A stretch of DNA of 64,000 nt from Pricia antarctica (GTDB taxonomy: Bacteria; Bacteroidota; Bacteroidia; Flavobacteriales; Flavobacteriaceae): NCBI RefSeq assembly GCF_900101815.1, contig NZ_FNAO01000010.1, positions 1 to 64,000 of the forward strand. Direction: 5' to 3'. Both the position numbers and the translations under genes were made by a program. This document shows, piece by piece, positions 8,622-15,825 of the stretch (positions are counted from its first letter, which is position 1; each line of letters starts with the position of its first letter). The notes under the pieces were generated by a model, which was not told the origin of the DNA, searched no databases, and saw only the letters and a list, made by a program, of their open reading frames with translations.

Positions 8622-9035
8622 ATGAAAAAATCAGCAATAGCATTTACAATACTATTTATGTTGATATTGAATGGCTGTAATCAGAATCCCGATGTAAACG
8701 TTTTACTTCAAAATGTAGAAACAAGAAACGCAATTTTTAAAGCATTAGAAGACAATAAGGATTACATGACAGCATTCATGGGAGAAATGCAAACCAACGA
8801 AAATGCCATGCAAATGATGCAAGGTGGAGGTATGGAAATAATGATGAACGATAGTACCCTAATGAAAAATATGATACATAACATGATGGGACATAAAGGT
8901 ATGAAACATGCGATGATGCAGCAAATGATGAATGATAGTACAAGCATGAATGGGATGATGCAAATGCACAAAAATGGCATGATGAGCAATGAGTGCATGC
9001 AATCCTGTATGAAGATGATGAATAAAAAGAAATGA
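8622..9035 (+). CDS. Methionine-rich lipoprotein, possible copper binder
   Basis: Started at the ATG at 8622, this protein of 137 residues has a lipoprotein signal with lipobox LNGC near residue 20. The mature part is extraordinarily rich in Met (more than thirty), with His, Asn and Ser: MMQQMMNDSTSMNGMMQ, HNMMGHKGMKHAMM, then a late MxxCMxxCMKMM motif. Met- and His-rich exported proteins often bind Cu(I) or Ag(I), so periplasmic or outer-membrane copper handling is the most economical guess. Its stop overlaps the start of the flavoprotein by four bases (ATGA), implying coupled translation. The antisense ORFs over this gene are by-products of the repeated ATG codons. Confidence 0.75.
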   Translation: MKKSAIAFTILFMLILNGCNQNPDVNVLLQNVETRNAIFKALEDNKDYMTAFMGEMQTNENAMQMMQGGGMEIMMNDSTLMKNMIHNMMGHKGMKHAMMQQMMNDSTSMNGMMQMHKNGMMSNECMQSCMKMMNKKK

Positions 9036-10309
9036 AAATGAAAGCAAAACCAAACGTACTGGTTCTAGGATGCAATTTTGCAGGACTAACAGTAGCAAGA
9101 TACTTGCACCACGAGGCTAAAGACGCTATTAAGATTACCGTAATAGATCGAAAGAATTATGTGAATTTTATACCCAATATTCCTATTGAGGTATTCAATA
9201 ATAACGATCCTGCGGATAATTTAGAATTTTCATTTTTAAAATTTTTGAAAAAAGATGGTACTTCATTTATTCAAGCTGAAATAGAAGAAATTGATGCCGC
9301 GAACAAAAAAGTATATTTCACACCCAACGAAAGAAATGGTTCTGCAAAAGAATCTATTAGCTATGATTATTTGGTTGTAGCTGTAGGGTGTAAGTTATCA
9401 TTTGACAAAATTGAAGGTTTCGCTGAATATGGACACACATTTTCAGACACGTACTACGGTAATAAAATCCGTAAGTTTTTACATAACGATTACAAAGGTG
9501 GACCAATTGTAATAGGTTCAGATCGCTTTATACAGGGTCAAAGTCCTAAATTACCAAAAATACCAACTGCACTGGCAGCCTGTGAAGGACCACCCGTAGA
9601 ACTTGCCTTTTCTTTAGCCGATTGGTTAGAACACCATAAATTAGGCGATGCAAAAAAAATAACATTATTTACACCTGCCGAAGTAATAGCAGAAGACGCT
9701 GGCAAGAAAATATTAGATCAATTACTGCCCATGGTAACCAAAATGGGTTATGGCTATAAAAACAACACCATTGGTATTAAAAAACTGACTAAGGATGCCA
9801 TAGAGTTTAAAGACGGAAGCAGTTTAGAAGCAGAATTAAAAATTATTTTTCCTAATTGGGAGCCGCATCATTTTTTAAAAAACCAACCTTTTACCGATGA
9901 CCAAGGTTTTGTGATTACCGATTTTTATATGCGAAATCCAGACTATCCTGAAATTTTTGCAGTGGGAGATGCAGCAGCGGTAACAGTTCCAAAATTAGGT
10001 TCTTTAGGTCATATGGAAGCAGAAATTGCTGCAAAAGTTATTGCCTCTGAAGTTTTGAATACTGAAGATAAAAGCGAAATCAAACCATTATCGCCAATGG
10101 TTTTATGTTTTGGTGATATGGGCAATCACAAAGGGTTCTATATGCACACCAACGAATGGTGGGGAGGCGATATTAGCATTCTTAAAATGGGATACACACC
10201 ATATGTTTTAAAAATGGGATTCAAAAACATGTATTATACCCTTGGCGGAAAAGTACCAAGTTGGGGAATGCCATTATCCGAACTTATTGGCGATCACACT
10301 CTAATATAA
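9032..10309 (+). CDS. SQR-like FAD/NAD(P)-dependent oxidoreductase
   Basis: A flavoprotein of 425 residues of the sulfide:quinone oxidoreductase / NDH-2 type. The N-terminal dinucleotide fold reads VLVLGCNFAGLTVARYL with an acidic residue at VIDRKNYVNF. The second half has the FAD-contacting IFAVGDAAAV, and the C-terminus (WWGGDISILKMGYTP) fits a membrane-peripheral SQR. Only some of the three SQR cysteines are visible: one in the GCNFAG loop, one in LAACEGPPVE and one in VLCFGD. Their spacing agrees roughly with SQR, but the substrate is not proven. It would pass electrons from sulfide or a related reductant to quinone. It is coupled to the Met-rich lipoprotein upstream and to a DUF2892 protein downstream, both often linked to sulfur or metal stress. 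Confidence 0.8.
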   Translation: MKMKAKPNVLVLGCNFAGLTVARYLHHEAKDAIKITVIDRKNYVNFIPNIPIEVFNNNDPADNLEFSFLKFLKKDGTSFIQAEIEEIDAANKKVYFTPNERNGSAKESISYDYLVVAVGCKLSFDKIEGFAEYGHTFSDTYYGNKIRKFLHNDYKGGPIVIGSDRFIQGQSPKLPKIPTALAACEGPPVELAFSLADWLEHHKLGDAKKITLFTPAEVIAEDAGKKILDQLLPMVTKMGYGYKNNTIGIKKLTKDAIEFKDGSSLEAELKIIFPNWEPHHFLKNQPFTDDQGFVITDFYMRNPDYPEIFAVGDAAAVTVPKLGSLGHMEAEIAAKVIASEVLNTEDKSEIKPLSPMVLCFGDMGNHKGFYMHTNEWWGGDISILKMGYTPYVLKMGFKNMYYTLGGKVPSWGMPLSELIGDHTLI

Positions 10310-10341
10310 CTAAATCCATTATTAATTTAAAATTAAACACG

Positions 10342-10551
10342 ATGAAAAGAAACATGGGATCAACAGACAAAGTGGTGAGAATTCTTGCGGCAGTAATAAT
10401 TGCAGCTTTATACTACGCAGATTATATTTCCGGAACGGTAGCCACCATACTTTTAGTAATAGCTGGGATATTTATTGTGACCAGTTTCATTAGTGTTTGT
10501 CCCCTGTATCTTCCTTTTGGGATTTCTACCAGAAAGAAGGTAACGCAATAA
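10342..10551 (+). CDS. DUF2892 (YgaP-type) inner membrane protein
   Basis: A protein of 69 residues starting at the ATG at 10342 (MKRNMGSTDKVVRILAA). The longer frame from 10261 overlaps the flavoprotein and is not convincing. Two hydrophobic helices at about residues 13-30 and 33-52 surround a short turn, followed by CPLYLPFGIST, which is typical of the DUF2892 domain. Related domains are found attached to rhodanese in YgaP and beside sulfur-metabolism genes. The placement 32 bases after the SQR-like gene supports a sulfur or redox-stress cluster. Confidence 0.85.
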   Translation: MKRNMGSTDKVVRILAAVIIAALYYADYISGTVATILLVIAGIFIVTSFISVCPLYLPFGISTRKKVTQ

Positions 10552-10742
10552 AAATCGATAGGCTATTAATATGGATAAATATTACAAGGCTTAATCGGTT
10601 TGAGGAGGTATTTATACAGCGAAAATAAACGCCATATGTAGTTAAAACGGTTATTTAACTCTAGATGCTAAAGAGCGTAACTGTCAAATGGTTTTTTCGA
10701 ATTTGTTGTGGCCCACACCTTTGTATAAAATGTAAAATTGGG

Positions 10743-10916
10743 ATGTTCAATACTATGGCCTTCCACGTTCACGACTCCTTGAGCGAGCGCTACCCCGGAG
10801 AAGTTACAGAGGCCATCGGCGTAGCGATGATGATGGGCGGCGGAGCTTCGGTCACGTATGGCTGTGAAGCTTTGGAGGCGTTAAATCAATTTTTAGCTTT
10901 AGAAAAGAATAAATAA
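10743..10916 (+). pseudogene. C-terminal remnant of a carboxymuconolactone decarboxylase-type protein
   Basis: About 57 residues match the end of the AhpD/carboxymuconolactone decarboxylase fold: AFHVHDSL, EVTEAIGVAMMMGGGAS and YGCEALEALNQF. The intact domain is about 110 residues and carries a CxxC motif just before AFHVHD. Here that position reads FNTM, so the redox-active cysteines are gone. The frame can be extended upstream to 10665, but that part shows no family match. This is best read as a decayed gene, not a short functional one. Confidence 0.7.
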
Positions 10917-10942
10917 ACACATTTGACCTTAAAATACCCCTT

Positions 10943-11329
10943 ATGAAAAAAGAAATCATCAATAATTCAGACCTGCATTTTGAGCATACGCAATGGCGAA
11001 GTGAGCTCTTATTTTGGGAAGACGAATTAAAAACATTTAATAACCGTTTGGAGGAACTTGTTATACGCTGGACAAACAAAGATGTATTGGCGCAGTTAGA
11101 ACATTTTCAAAATCAATTTATTCGTCACGGTGAAGTTATTGACACCTTGCAACACGATATTAATGTACACGAGACCAATATGGCGGCTCATAATGAAAAG
11201 GGTGAAGATGTCATTAATGTACTATTGGCGAAAAACCATATAGCCTTTAGGGAGCGTATGGAAACACAAAGAAAGATTTACGGCGATTTGAAAAAAGAAT
11301 TTTACCGTTTTCTTTCAAGATTTATGTAG
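10943..11329 (+). CDS. Hypothetical alpha-helical protein
   Basis: A predicted cytoplasmic protein of 128 residues, almost wholly helical and charged, with heptad-like spacing through residues 20-120 (WEDELKTFNNRLEELVIRW, DTLQHDINVHE). There is no signal peptide, membrane helix or catalytic motif that I recognise. It lies between the decarboxylase remnant and the DJ-1 gene, all on one strand. Proteins of this size and shape occur among stress-response gene groups in Bacteroidota, so a stress-related structural role is possible but unproven. Confidence 0.6.
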   Translation: MKKEIINNSDLHFEHTQWRSELLFWEDELKTFNNRLEELVIRWTNKDVLAQLEHFQNQFIRHGEVIDTLQHDINVHETNMAAHNEKGEDVINVLLAKNHIAFRERMETQRKIYGDLKKEFYRFLSRFM

Positions 11330-11423
11330 AAAGTGACTCATTTGATGTTTCTGGATTTTTCTAATCAAATGATTGATTTGAGTACAAAAATCAAGAAAAA
11401 AATAATTGTGAAAATTTAATAAA

Positions 11424-12110
11424 ATGAAAGTACTAATAGTATTAACATCCCACAACACATTGGGGACTACAGGAGAAAAAACCGGTTTTTGGATCGAAGA
11501 ATTCGCATCGCCTTATTATGTATTGTCTGATAGTGGCGCAGAAATAACGATTGCATCCCCGAAAGGCGGCCAGCCACCTGTAGATCCAAAAAGCGAATCG
11601 AAAGATGCTCAAACGCCTTTCACAGAACGATTTTATAAAGACAATGTTGCAATTGACAAAGTAGCACATTCCTTTAAGCTCAGCGATATAAAGGAAGATG
11701 ATTTTGATGCAGTTTTTTATCCTGGTGGACATGGGCCCTTATGGGATTTAGCAATTGATAAAACATCTATCAAATTAATTGAAGCATTTTATACTCATCA
11801 AAAGCCAATCGCTTTTGTATGTCATGCACCTGCAGCGTTGGTTAACGTAAAAGCGGTCAACGGAGAACCACTTGTAAAAGGCAAACAGATAACGGGTTTT
11901 TCAAATACAGAAGAAGAAGCAGTTCAATTAACAGACGTGGTGCCCTTTTTACTGGAAGATGAACTCACAAAGCATGGTGCTCATTATACCAAAGGAGCTG
12001 ATTGGGCTTCTTATGTAAAACAAGACGGGTTATTAATTACAGGTCAAAATCCGGGCTCCTCAGAGGCAGCGGCCCAATTACTATTAAAAGCACTCAAAGG
12101 AAAAAAATAG
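11424..12110 (+). CDS. DJ-1/PfpI family protein (Hsp31-like)
   Basis: A protein of 228 residues of the class I glutamine amidotransferase-like superfamily. The nucleophile elbow is FVCHAPAAL with Cys133 followed by His134, and the acidic partner Glu18 sits in TGEKTGFW, the arrangement found in Hsp31 and glutathione-independent glyoxalase III. YPGGHGPLWDL and the insert with GFSNTEEEAV also match that subgroup. It probably detoxifies methylglyoxal or repairs glycated proteins in the cytoplasm. Length is normal and no defect is visible. It is the last intact gene of the stress group, and an exonuclease III fossil begins just after its stop. Confidence 0.85.
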   Translation: MKVLIVLTSHNTLGTTGEKTGFWIEEFASPYYVLSDSGAEITIASPKGGQPPVDPKSESKDAQTPFTERFYKDNVAIDKVAHSFKLSDIKEDDFDAVFYPGGHGPLWDLAIDKTSIKLIEAFYTHQKPIAFVCHAPAALVNVKAVNGEPLVKGKQITGFSNTEEEAVQLTDVVPFLLEDELTKHGAHYTKGADWASYVKQDGLLITGQNPGSSEAAAQLLLKALKGKK

Positions 12111-12114
12111 TGAC

Positions 12115-12213
12115 TGCAACAACCCCAACGCCATAACCTACATCTTTTAGCGCTATCGGTTCAAAGCGCGTGAACGAAATACTGGTTGGCGCATCGATTA
12201 CTTTTTAGTCAGT
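12115..12213 (+). pseudogene. Fossil of exodeoxyribonuclease III C-terminus
   Basis: A single frame reads NNPNAITYIF, a TAG stop at 12148-12150, then RYRFKARERNTGWRIDYFLVS. The second part is the well conserved end of exonuclease III / AP endonuclease enzymes, where the family reads roughly YTWWSYRFxAREKNxGWRIDYFLVS. The stop replaces the Trp-Ser step. The final GSDHxP catalytic segment is missing; the frame continues instead into unrelated sequence across a run of seven G at 12241-12247. Only about 30 residues survive, so it is a non-functional relic. Confidence 0.7.
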
Positions 12214-12377
12214 TCCAGAAGAGCCTCTTTAAACGCCCCTGGGGGGGTCGAGGTAAAAAACGAACTTAGAGTGGACTTTGACACAATCTACCGTATGCAA
12301 GAGGACATACAAAGAACCAGGATAAGTTATAGCTCAAAGATTGGACCTACCTGCAATCAGCTGATCATTTTCTATAT

Positions 12378-12545
12378 ATGAACAATAAAAGTGAAGCAGG
12401 CAGCAATTGGCACAACCCCTGCGAAGGGCCCTATGAAGCGTTTATGAAATACATAAACGTGCTTTCAGATTTTCAGATAAGACTCCAGGATAAAACTAAA
12501 ACAACATCAGCAAGAAAAAAGCGTTCGAAAAATACACAAGTTTAA
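12378..12545 (+). CDS. Possible small hypothetical protein
   Basis: An ATG-started frame of 55 codons (MNNKSEAGSNWHNPCEGPYE...), ending in a very basic tail. It lies in the gap between the exonuclease fossil and the alpha-glucan phosphorylase and stops 18 bases before the latter. It is too short for the family to be recognised and could be another remnant. The stretch between the fossil and this ORF (12214-12377) shows no other gene. Confidence 0.3.
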   Translation: MNNKSEAGSNWHNPCEGPYEAFMKYINVLSDFQIRLQDKTKTTSARKKRSKNTQV

Positions 12546-12563
12546 GTATCTAAAAAATAATAA

Positions 12564-15098
12564 ATGAAAGCATCCATTATCAACAATCAAATATATGGTT
12601 TCTTGCCGACCGACATCGAAGGGGTCGATACCCTTGCGGAGCTCGCCCTTGACCTGCGATGGTCTTGGAACCATGCCGTAGATGAAATCTGGTACAAGCT
12701 AGATCCAGATTTGTGGATGGAAACACATAACCCCTGGGTCGTTTTGCAGAACGTATCCCGTGACCAGCTTAAAAAGCAAATGGACGATCCCGTTTTTAGA
12801 AAAAAAATGGACGAAATGATAAAGTTGAAGGAAAAATCAATTTCTGAGCCCGCATGGTTTCAAAAGGCACATCCGAATGCACCACTGAGCTGCATGGCAT
12901 ATTTTAGCATGGAGTTCATGCTCAGCGAGGCGCTACCTATCTATGTAGGTGGGTTGGGAAATGTTGCCGGCGATCAATTAAAATCGGCCAGCGACCTAGG
13001 GGTACCTGTAGTAGCCTTGGGATTGCTCTACCAACAAGGTTATTTTAGACAGGTCATAGATCGATATGGCACCCAACAGGCACTTTTTCCATACAACGAT
13101 CCGGGCCAACTACCCATAAGCCCATTGCGCTTGCCCAATGGCGAGTGGCTAAGATTGGCAATAGACTTATCCGGACATACCGTTTGGCTGCGTACTTGGC
13201 AGGTACAGGTGGGTCGTGTAAGGCTTTACCTGATGGACAGTAACGATCCTGCCAACAATCCTGTTCATAGGGGCATAACAAGTGAAACATATGGCGGAGG
13301 ATCCGACCTTCGTATTCAACAGGAAATTATATTAGGAATCGGGGGATGTAAATTGCTCCAAGCGTTACAAATAGAACCTGAAGTTTACCATATGAACGAA
13401 GGCCATGCCGCATTTCTGGTATTGGAGCGCGCCAGTAATTTTATGAAGGCAAAAGGAACATCTTTTGAGGAAGCACTAGCTTGTACAAGGGCAGGCAATA
13501 TATTTACGACCCATACCGCTGTTGGGGCAGGTTTCGATCATTTTGACCCTTCTTTGATGTGGCAGTTTTTTGGCGCTTATGCCAAGAATGATCTGAACAT
13601 TGATTTTAATGATCTACTAGCGCTGGGTAGGGAGAATCCTTATAATTCCTCAGAAAGGTTCAATATGGCTTTTTTGGCCATTCGGGGAAGCGGCGCTGTG
13701 AACGGGGTAAGTCTTTTGCACGGGGAAGTCAGCCGCCAACTTTTTGCGAGTTTATTTCCACGTTGGCCCAAAAATGAATTACCGATAGGTTCGGTTACCA
13801 ATGGTGTTCATATGCCAAGCTGGGATTCCGAATTCGCAGATAAAATCTGGACGGAGTCCTGTGGAAAAGAGCGATGGCGCGGAAATCTCGAAACCGTAGG
13901 AGATATTTCAGGGGTTTCCGATGCTGACCTGTGGCTACTTCGAAATAATTCCCGAGCCAAATTGGTGGATTATACAAGGCAAAGATTTACAAAACAAATG
14001 AAGGCCGCTTCGGAATGGCCCGAAGTTGCCGAAATAGCAACTAACCTATTTGATTCAAATACTTTGACCTTAGGTTTCGCCAGACGTTTTGTCCCCTACA
14101 AAAGGCCAAATCTGCTTTTGTACGATGCGGAACGGTTTATTCGAATATTGACTAATCCTGAGCGCCCCGTACAGCTTATCATTGCGGGAAAATCGCCACC
14201 TTTCGATGAATCGGGGAAAGCATTGATACGGCAATGGGTGCAGTTCATCCAACAGCATAATTTATACCATCATGTGATTTTTTTAAGTGATTACGATATG
14301 TTATTGACAGAACATCTAGTACAAGGTGCAGATGTATGGGTCAACACCCCTAGGCGCCCTTGGGAGGCATGTGGCACAAGTGGTATGAAAGTGCTTGTCA
14401 ACGGAGGTATCAATTTATCGGAATTGGATGGTTGGTGGGCCGAAGCTTACACTCCCGAAGTAGGATGGGCATTGGGCGATACCTACGAACATGGTAACGA
14501 GCCTAATTGGGATGCGATGGAGGCCGATGCACTATACCGGATACTTGAACAAGAGGTCGTACCCACATTTTATACCCGCAATGAAGATGGAATCCCCGAG
14601 CAGTGGGTAGCAAAAATACGGAACAGTATGTCAACATTAACGCCCAGGTTTTCGGCTAACCGTGCCGTACGGGAATACACAGAGAAGTATTACCTGCCTG
14701 CAGCCGTCAACTATCTAAAAAGAGCCACTAAAAATGGCAGTGTAGGGAAGAGAATTGTTAGCACTAAAAATGATTTGAGGAACAAATGGAACGGTATCTC
14801 TTTGGGGGAAACCACCATTGATCACGTCGAAGGTGGTTTTCAGTATAATATATCAATATCCCTGAATGCTGTAGACCCGAATACTATTTTGATTCAACTT
14901 TTCGCAAATGGATTGAATGGAGAGCTACCGGAGATTGTAGAAATGGAGGTCGGGGAGGAACAAAAAGTGGGAGTATTTAGGTGTCACGCCCATGTGAACT
15001 CAAAGCGACCCGACAGCGATTATACAGTGCGAATTATTCCGAATTACGAAGGTATTTCAGTACCCCTGGAAGACAATCAGATACGATGGCAACATTGA
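12564..15098 (+). CDS. glgP: Alpha-glucan phosphorylase (GT35)
   Basis: A protein of 844 residues that phosphorolyses alpha-1,4-glucans to glucose 1-phosphate in the cytoplasm. The N-terminal DUF3417 module (about 1-110, LALDLRWSWNHAVDEIWYKL) marks the short bacterial/archaeal branch of the family. YFSMEFMLSEALPIYVGGLG and the catalytic core follow. The PLP-binding lysine is Lys609 in GTSGMKVLVNGG, and the RRPWEACGTSG region is intact. The last 120 residues form a beta-rich extension. No signal peptide is present. It lies between the decaying stress island and the xylan locus and resembles genes that accompany stress islands, so it may draw on stored glycogen. No direct tie to xylan use is visible. 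Confidence 0.93.
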   Translation: MKASIINNQIYGFLPTDIEGVDTLAELALDLRWSWNHAVDEIWYKLDPDLWMETHNPWVVLQNVSRDQLKKQMDDPVFRKKMDEMIKLKEKSISEPAWFQKAHPNAPLSCMAYFSMEFMLSEALPIYVGGLGNVAGDQLKSASDLGVPVVALGLLYQQGYFRQVIDRYGTQQALFPYNDPGQLPISPLRLPNGEWLRLAIDLSGHTVWLRTWQVQVGRVRLYLMDSNDPANNPVHRGITSETYGGGSDLRIQQEIILGIGGCKLLQALQIEPEVYHMNEGHAAFLVLERASNFMKAKGTSFEEALACTRAGNIFTTHTAVGAGFDHFDPSLMWQFFGAYAKNDLNIDFNDLLALGRENPYNSSERFNMAFLAIRGSGAVNGVSLLHGEVSRQLFASLFPRWPKNELPIGSVTNGVHMPSWDSEFADKIWTESCGKERWRGNLETVGDISGVSDADLWLLRNNSRAKLVDYTRQRFTKQMKAASEWPEVAEIATNLFDSNTLTLGFARRFVPYKRPNLLLYDAERFIRILTNPERPVQLIIAGKSPPFDESGKALIRQWVQFIQQHNLYHHVIFLSDYDMLLTEHLVQGADVWVNTPRRPWEACGTSGMKVLVNGGINLSELDGWWAEAYTPEVGWALGDTYEHGNEPNWDAMEADALYRILEQEVVPTFYTRNEDGIPEQWVAKIRNSMSTLTPRFSANRAVREYTEKYYLPAAVNYLKRATKNGSVGKRIVSTKNDLRNKWNGISLGETTIDHVEGGFQYNISISLNAVDPNTILIQLFANGLNGELPEIVEMEVGEEQKVGVFRCHAHVNSKRPDSDYTVRIIPNYEGISVPLEDNQIRWQH

Positions 15099-15757
15099 AT
15101 TGGCGGAATTCTAGGTTTATATAAACGACGCTAACGTAGGTAATAGATTAAGTATAAATAATTTGAATGGGATGAAAGTTTAAAAACAAACCGATGTATT
15201 GCCATTCTGAAAAAGAATTACATTCGCCGGTTGGGTTATATTTCAAAAATAACCCGTCATTCCTGTCAGATGGGGAACACCCGATGACGCGTTATGTGTG
15301 GTTTGTGGTTAATGTCGGGCAGTAACATTCAAAACCATCTAGTTTTCATTTATTCTGAAATCATAGCTTCTATAAGCCAGCGATAACCTAGGGGTTTTGA
15401 AAATCATTGTGGTCTAAATTGTAAAAGTTCTATTATTTAATGCTAACTGTGAAAAGGGTATCCTAAAGGGTTATACTGGATTAACTTATGTTTCACGACA
15501 CAAATATCAACAAGTCTTTCTTTCAATCCAAAAAAGTTTAAATCACTTGTATTTAAGCACTCACATATTGCAACAATACGCTACATATTTGAAACCAATA
15601 AATGCCATTATCAATCTGATAAATCCTATCTTTAAAAAAAATGTGTTCATTAACAAATACAATCTAAAAATATTGTATCCCCAATAATAGCATCCATTTT
15701 GCAACAAAATTACTAGAGATCGCTTCATATATTTTATTTCCCTTAAGGGGCTACATT

Positions 15758-15765
15758 TATATTTG
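15758..15765 (+). promoter_or_regulatory. Candidate -7 promoter element for the susCD operon
   Basis: TATATTTG matches the Bacteroidota primary-sigma -7 consensus TAnnTTTG. It lies 60 bases before the SusC start codon. The matching -33 TTTG is not clear at the expected distance, which would fit a promoter needing an activator such as the hybrid regulator encoded downstream. Confidence 0.4.
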
Positions 15766-15784
15766 TTATGTTAAATTTTCATAA

Positions 15785-15802
15785 AAACGACGCTTACAGA
15801 TA
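15785..15802 (+). promoter_or_regulatory. Motif shared by the SusC and GH67 upstream regions
   Basis: AAACGACGCTTACAGATA lies 23 bases before the SusC start. AAACGCCGCTTATCGTAA occurs at 20611-20628 before the GH67 gene, and AAACGACGCTAACGTAGG at 15123-15140. The shared core is AAACGmCGCTwA. It may be a binding site of the hybrid two-component regulator or an RNA leader element; nothing in the sequence decides between these. Confidence 0.35.
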
Positions 15803-15825
15803 ACTACCTAAAAAATTAATTAATT

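Larger units (their letters stand above)
15099..15825. other. Long intergenic region upstream of the SusC gene
   Basis: No gene is visible in these 727 bases. A hairpin at 15233-15239 with 15249-15255 (GGGTTAT / ATAACCC) lacks a T-run. A motif AAACGACGCTAACGTAGG at 15123-15140 resembles one at 15785-15802 just before the SusC start and another before the GH67 gene. The remainder is AT-rich and probably holds the regulated promoter of the susCD pair. Confidence 0.5.

Noticed and set aside
8762-9098. Three antisense ORFs rich in Ile, Cys, His and Phe over the Met-rich lipoprotein
   Set aside because: Repeated ATG and CAT codons on the sense strand create open antisense frames; the sense gene has a proper lipobox and operon position.
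10261-10341. Longer N-terminus for the DUF2892 protein
   Set aside because: It overlaps the flavoprotein gene and adds no family similarity; the ATG at 10342 matches the usual family start.
15233-15255. Hairpin after the alpha-glucan phosphorylase as a terminator
   Set aside because: The stem is only seven bases, lies 135 bases after the stop and has no T-run.
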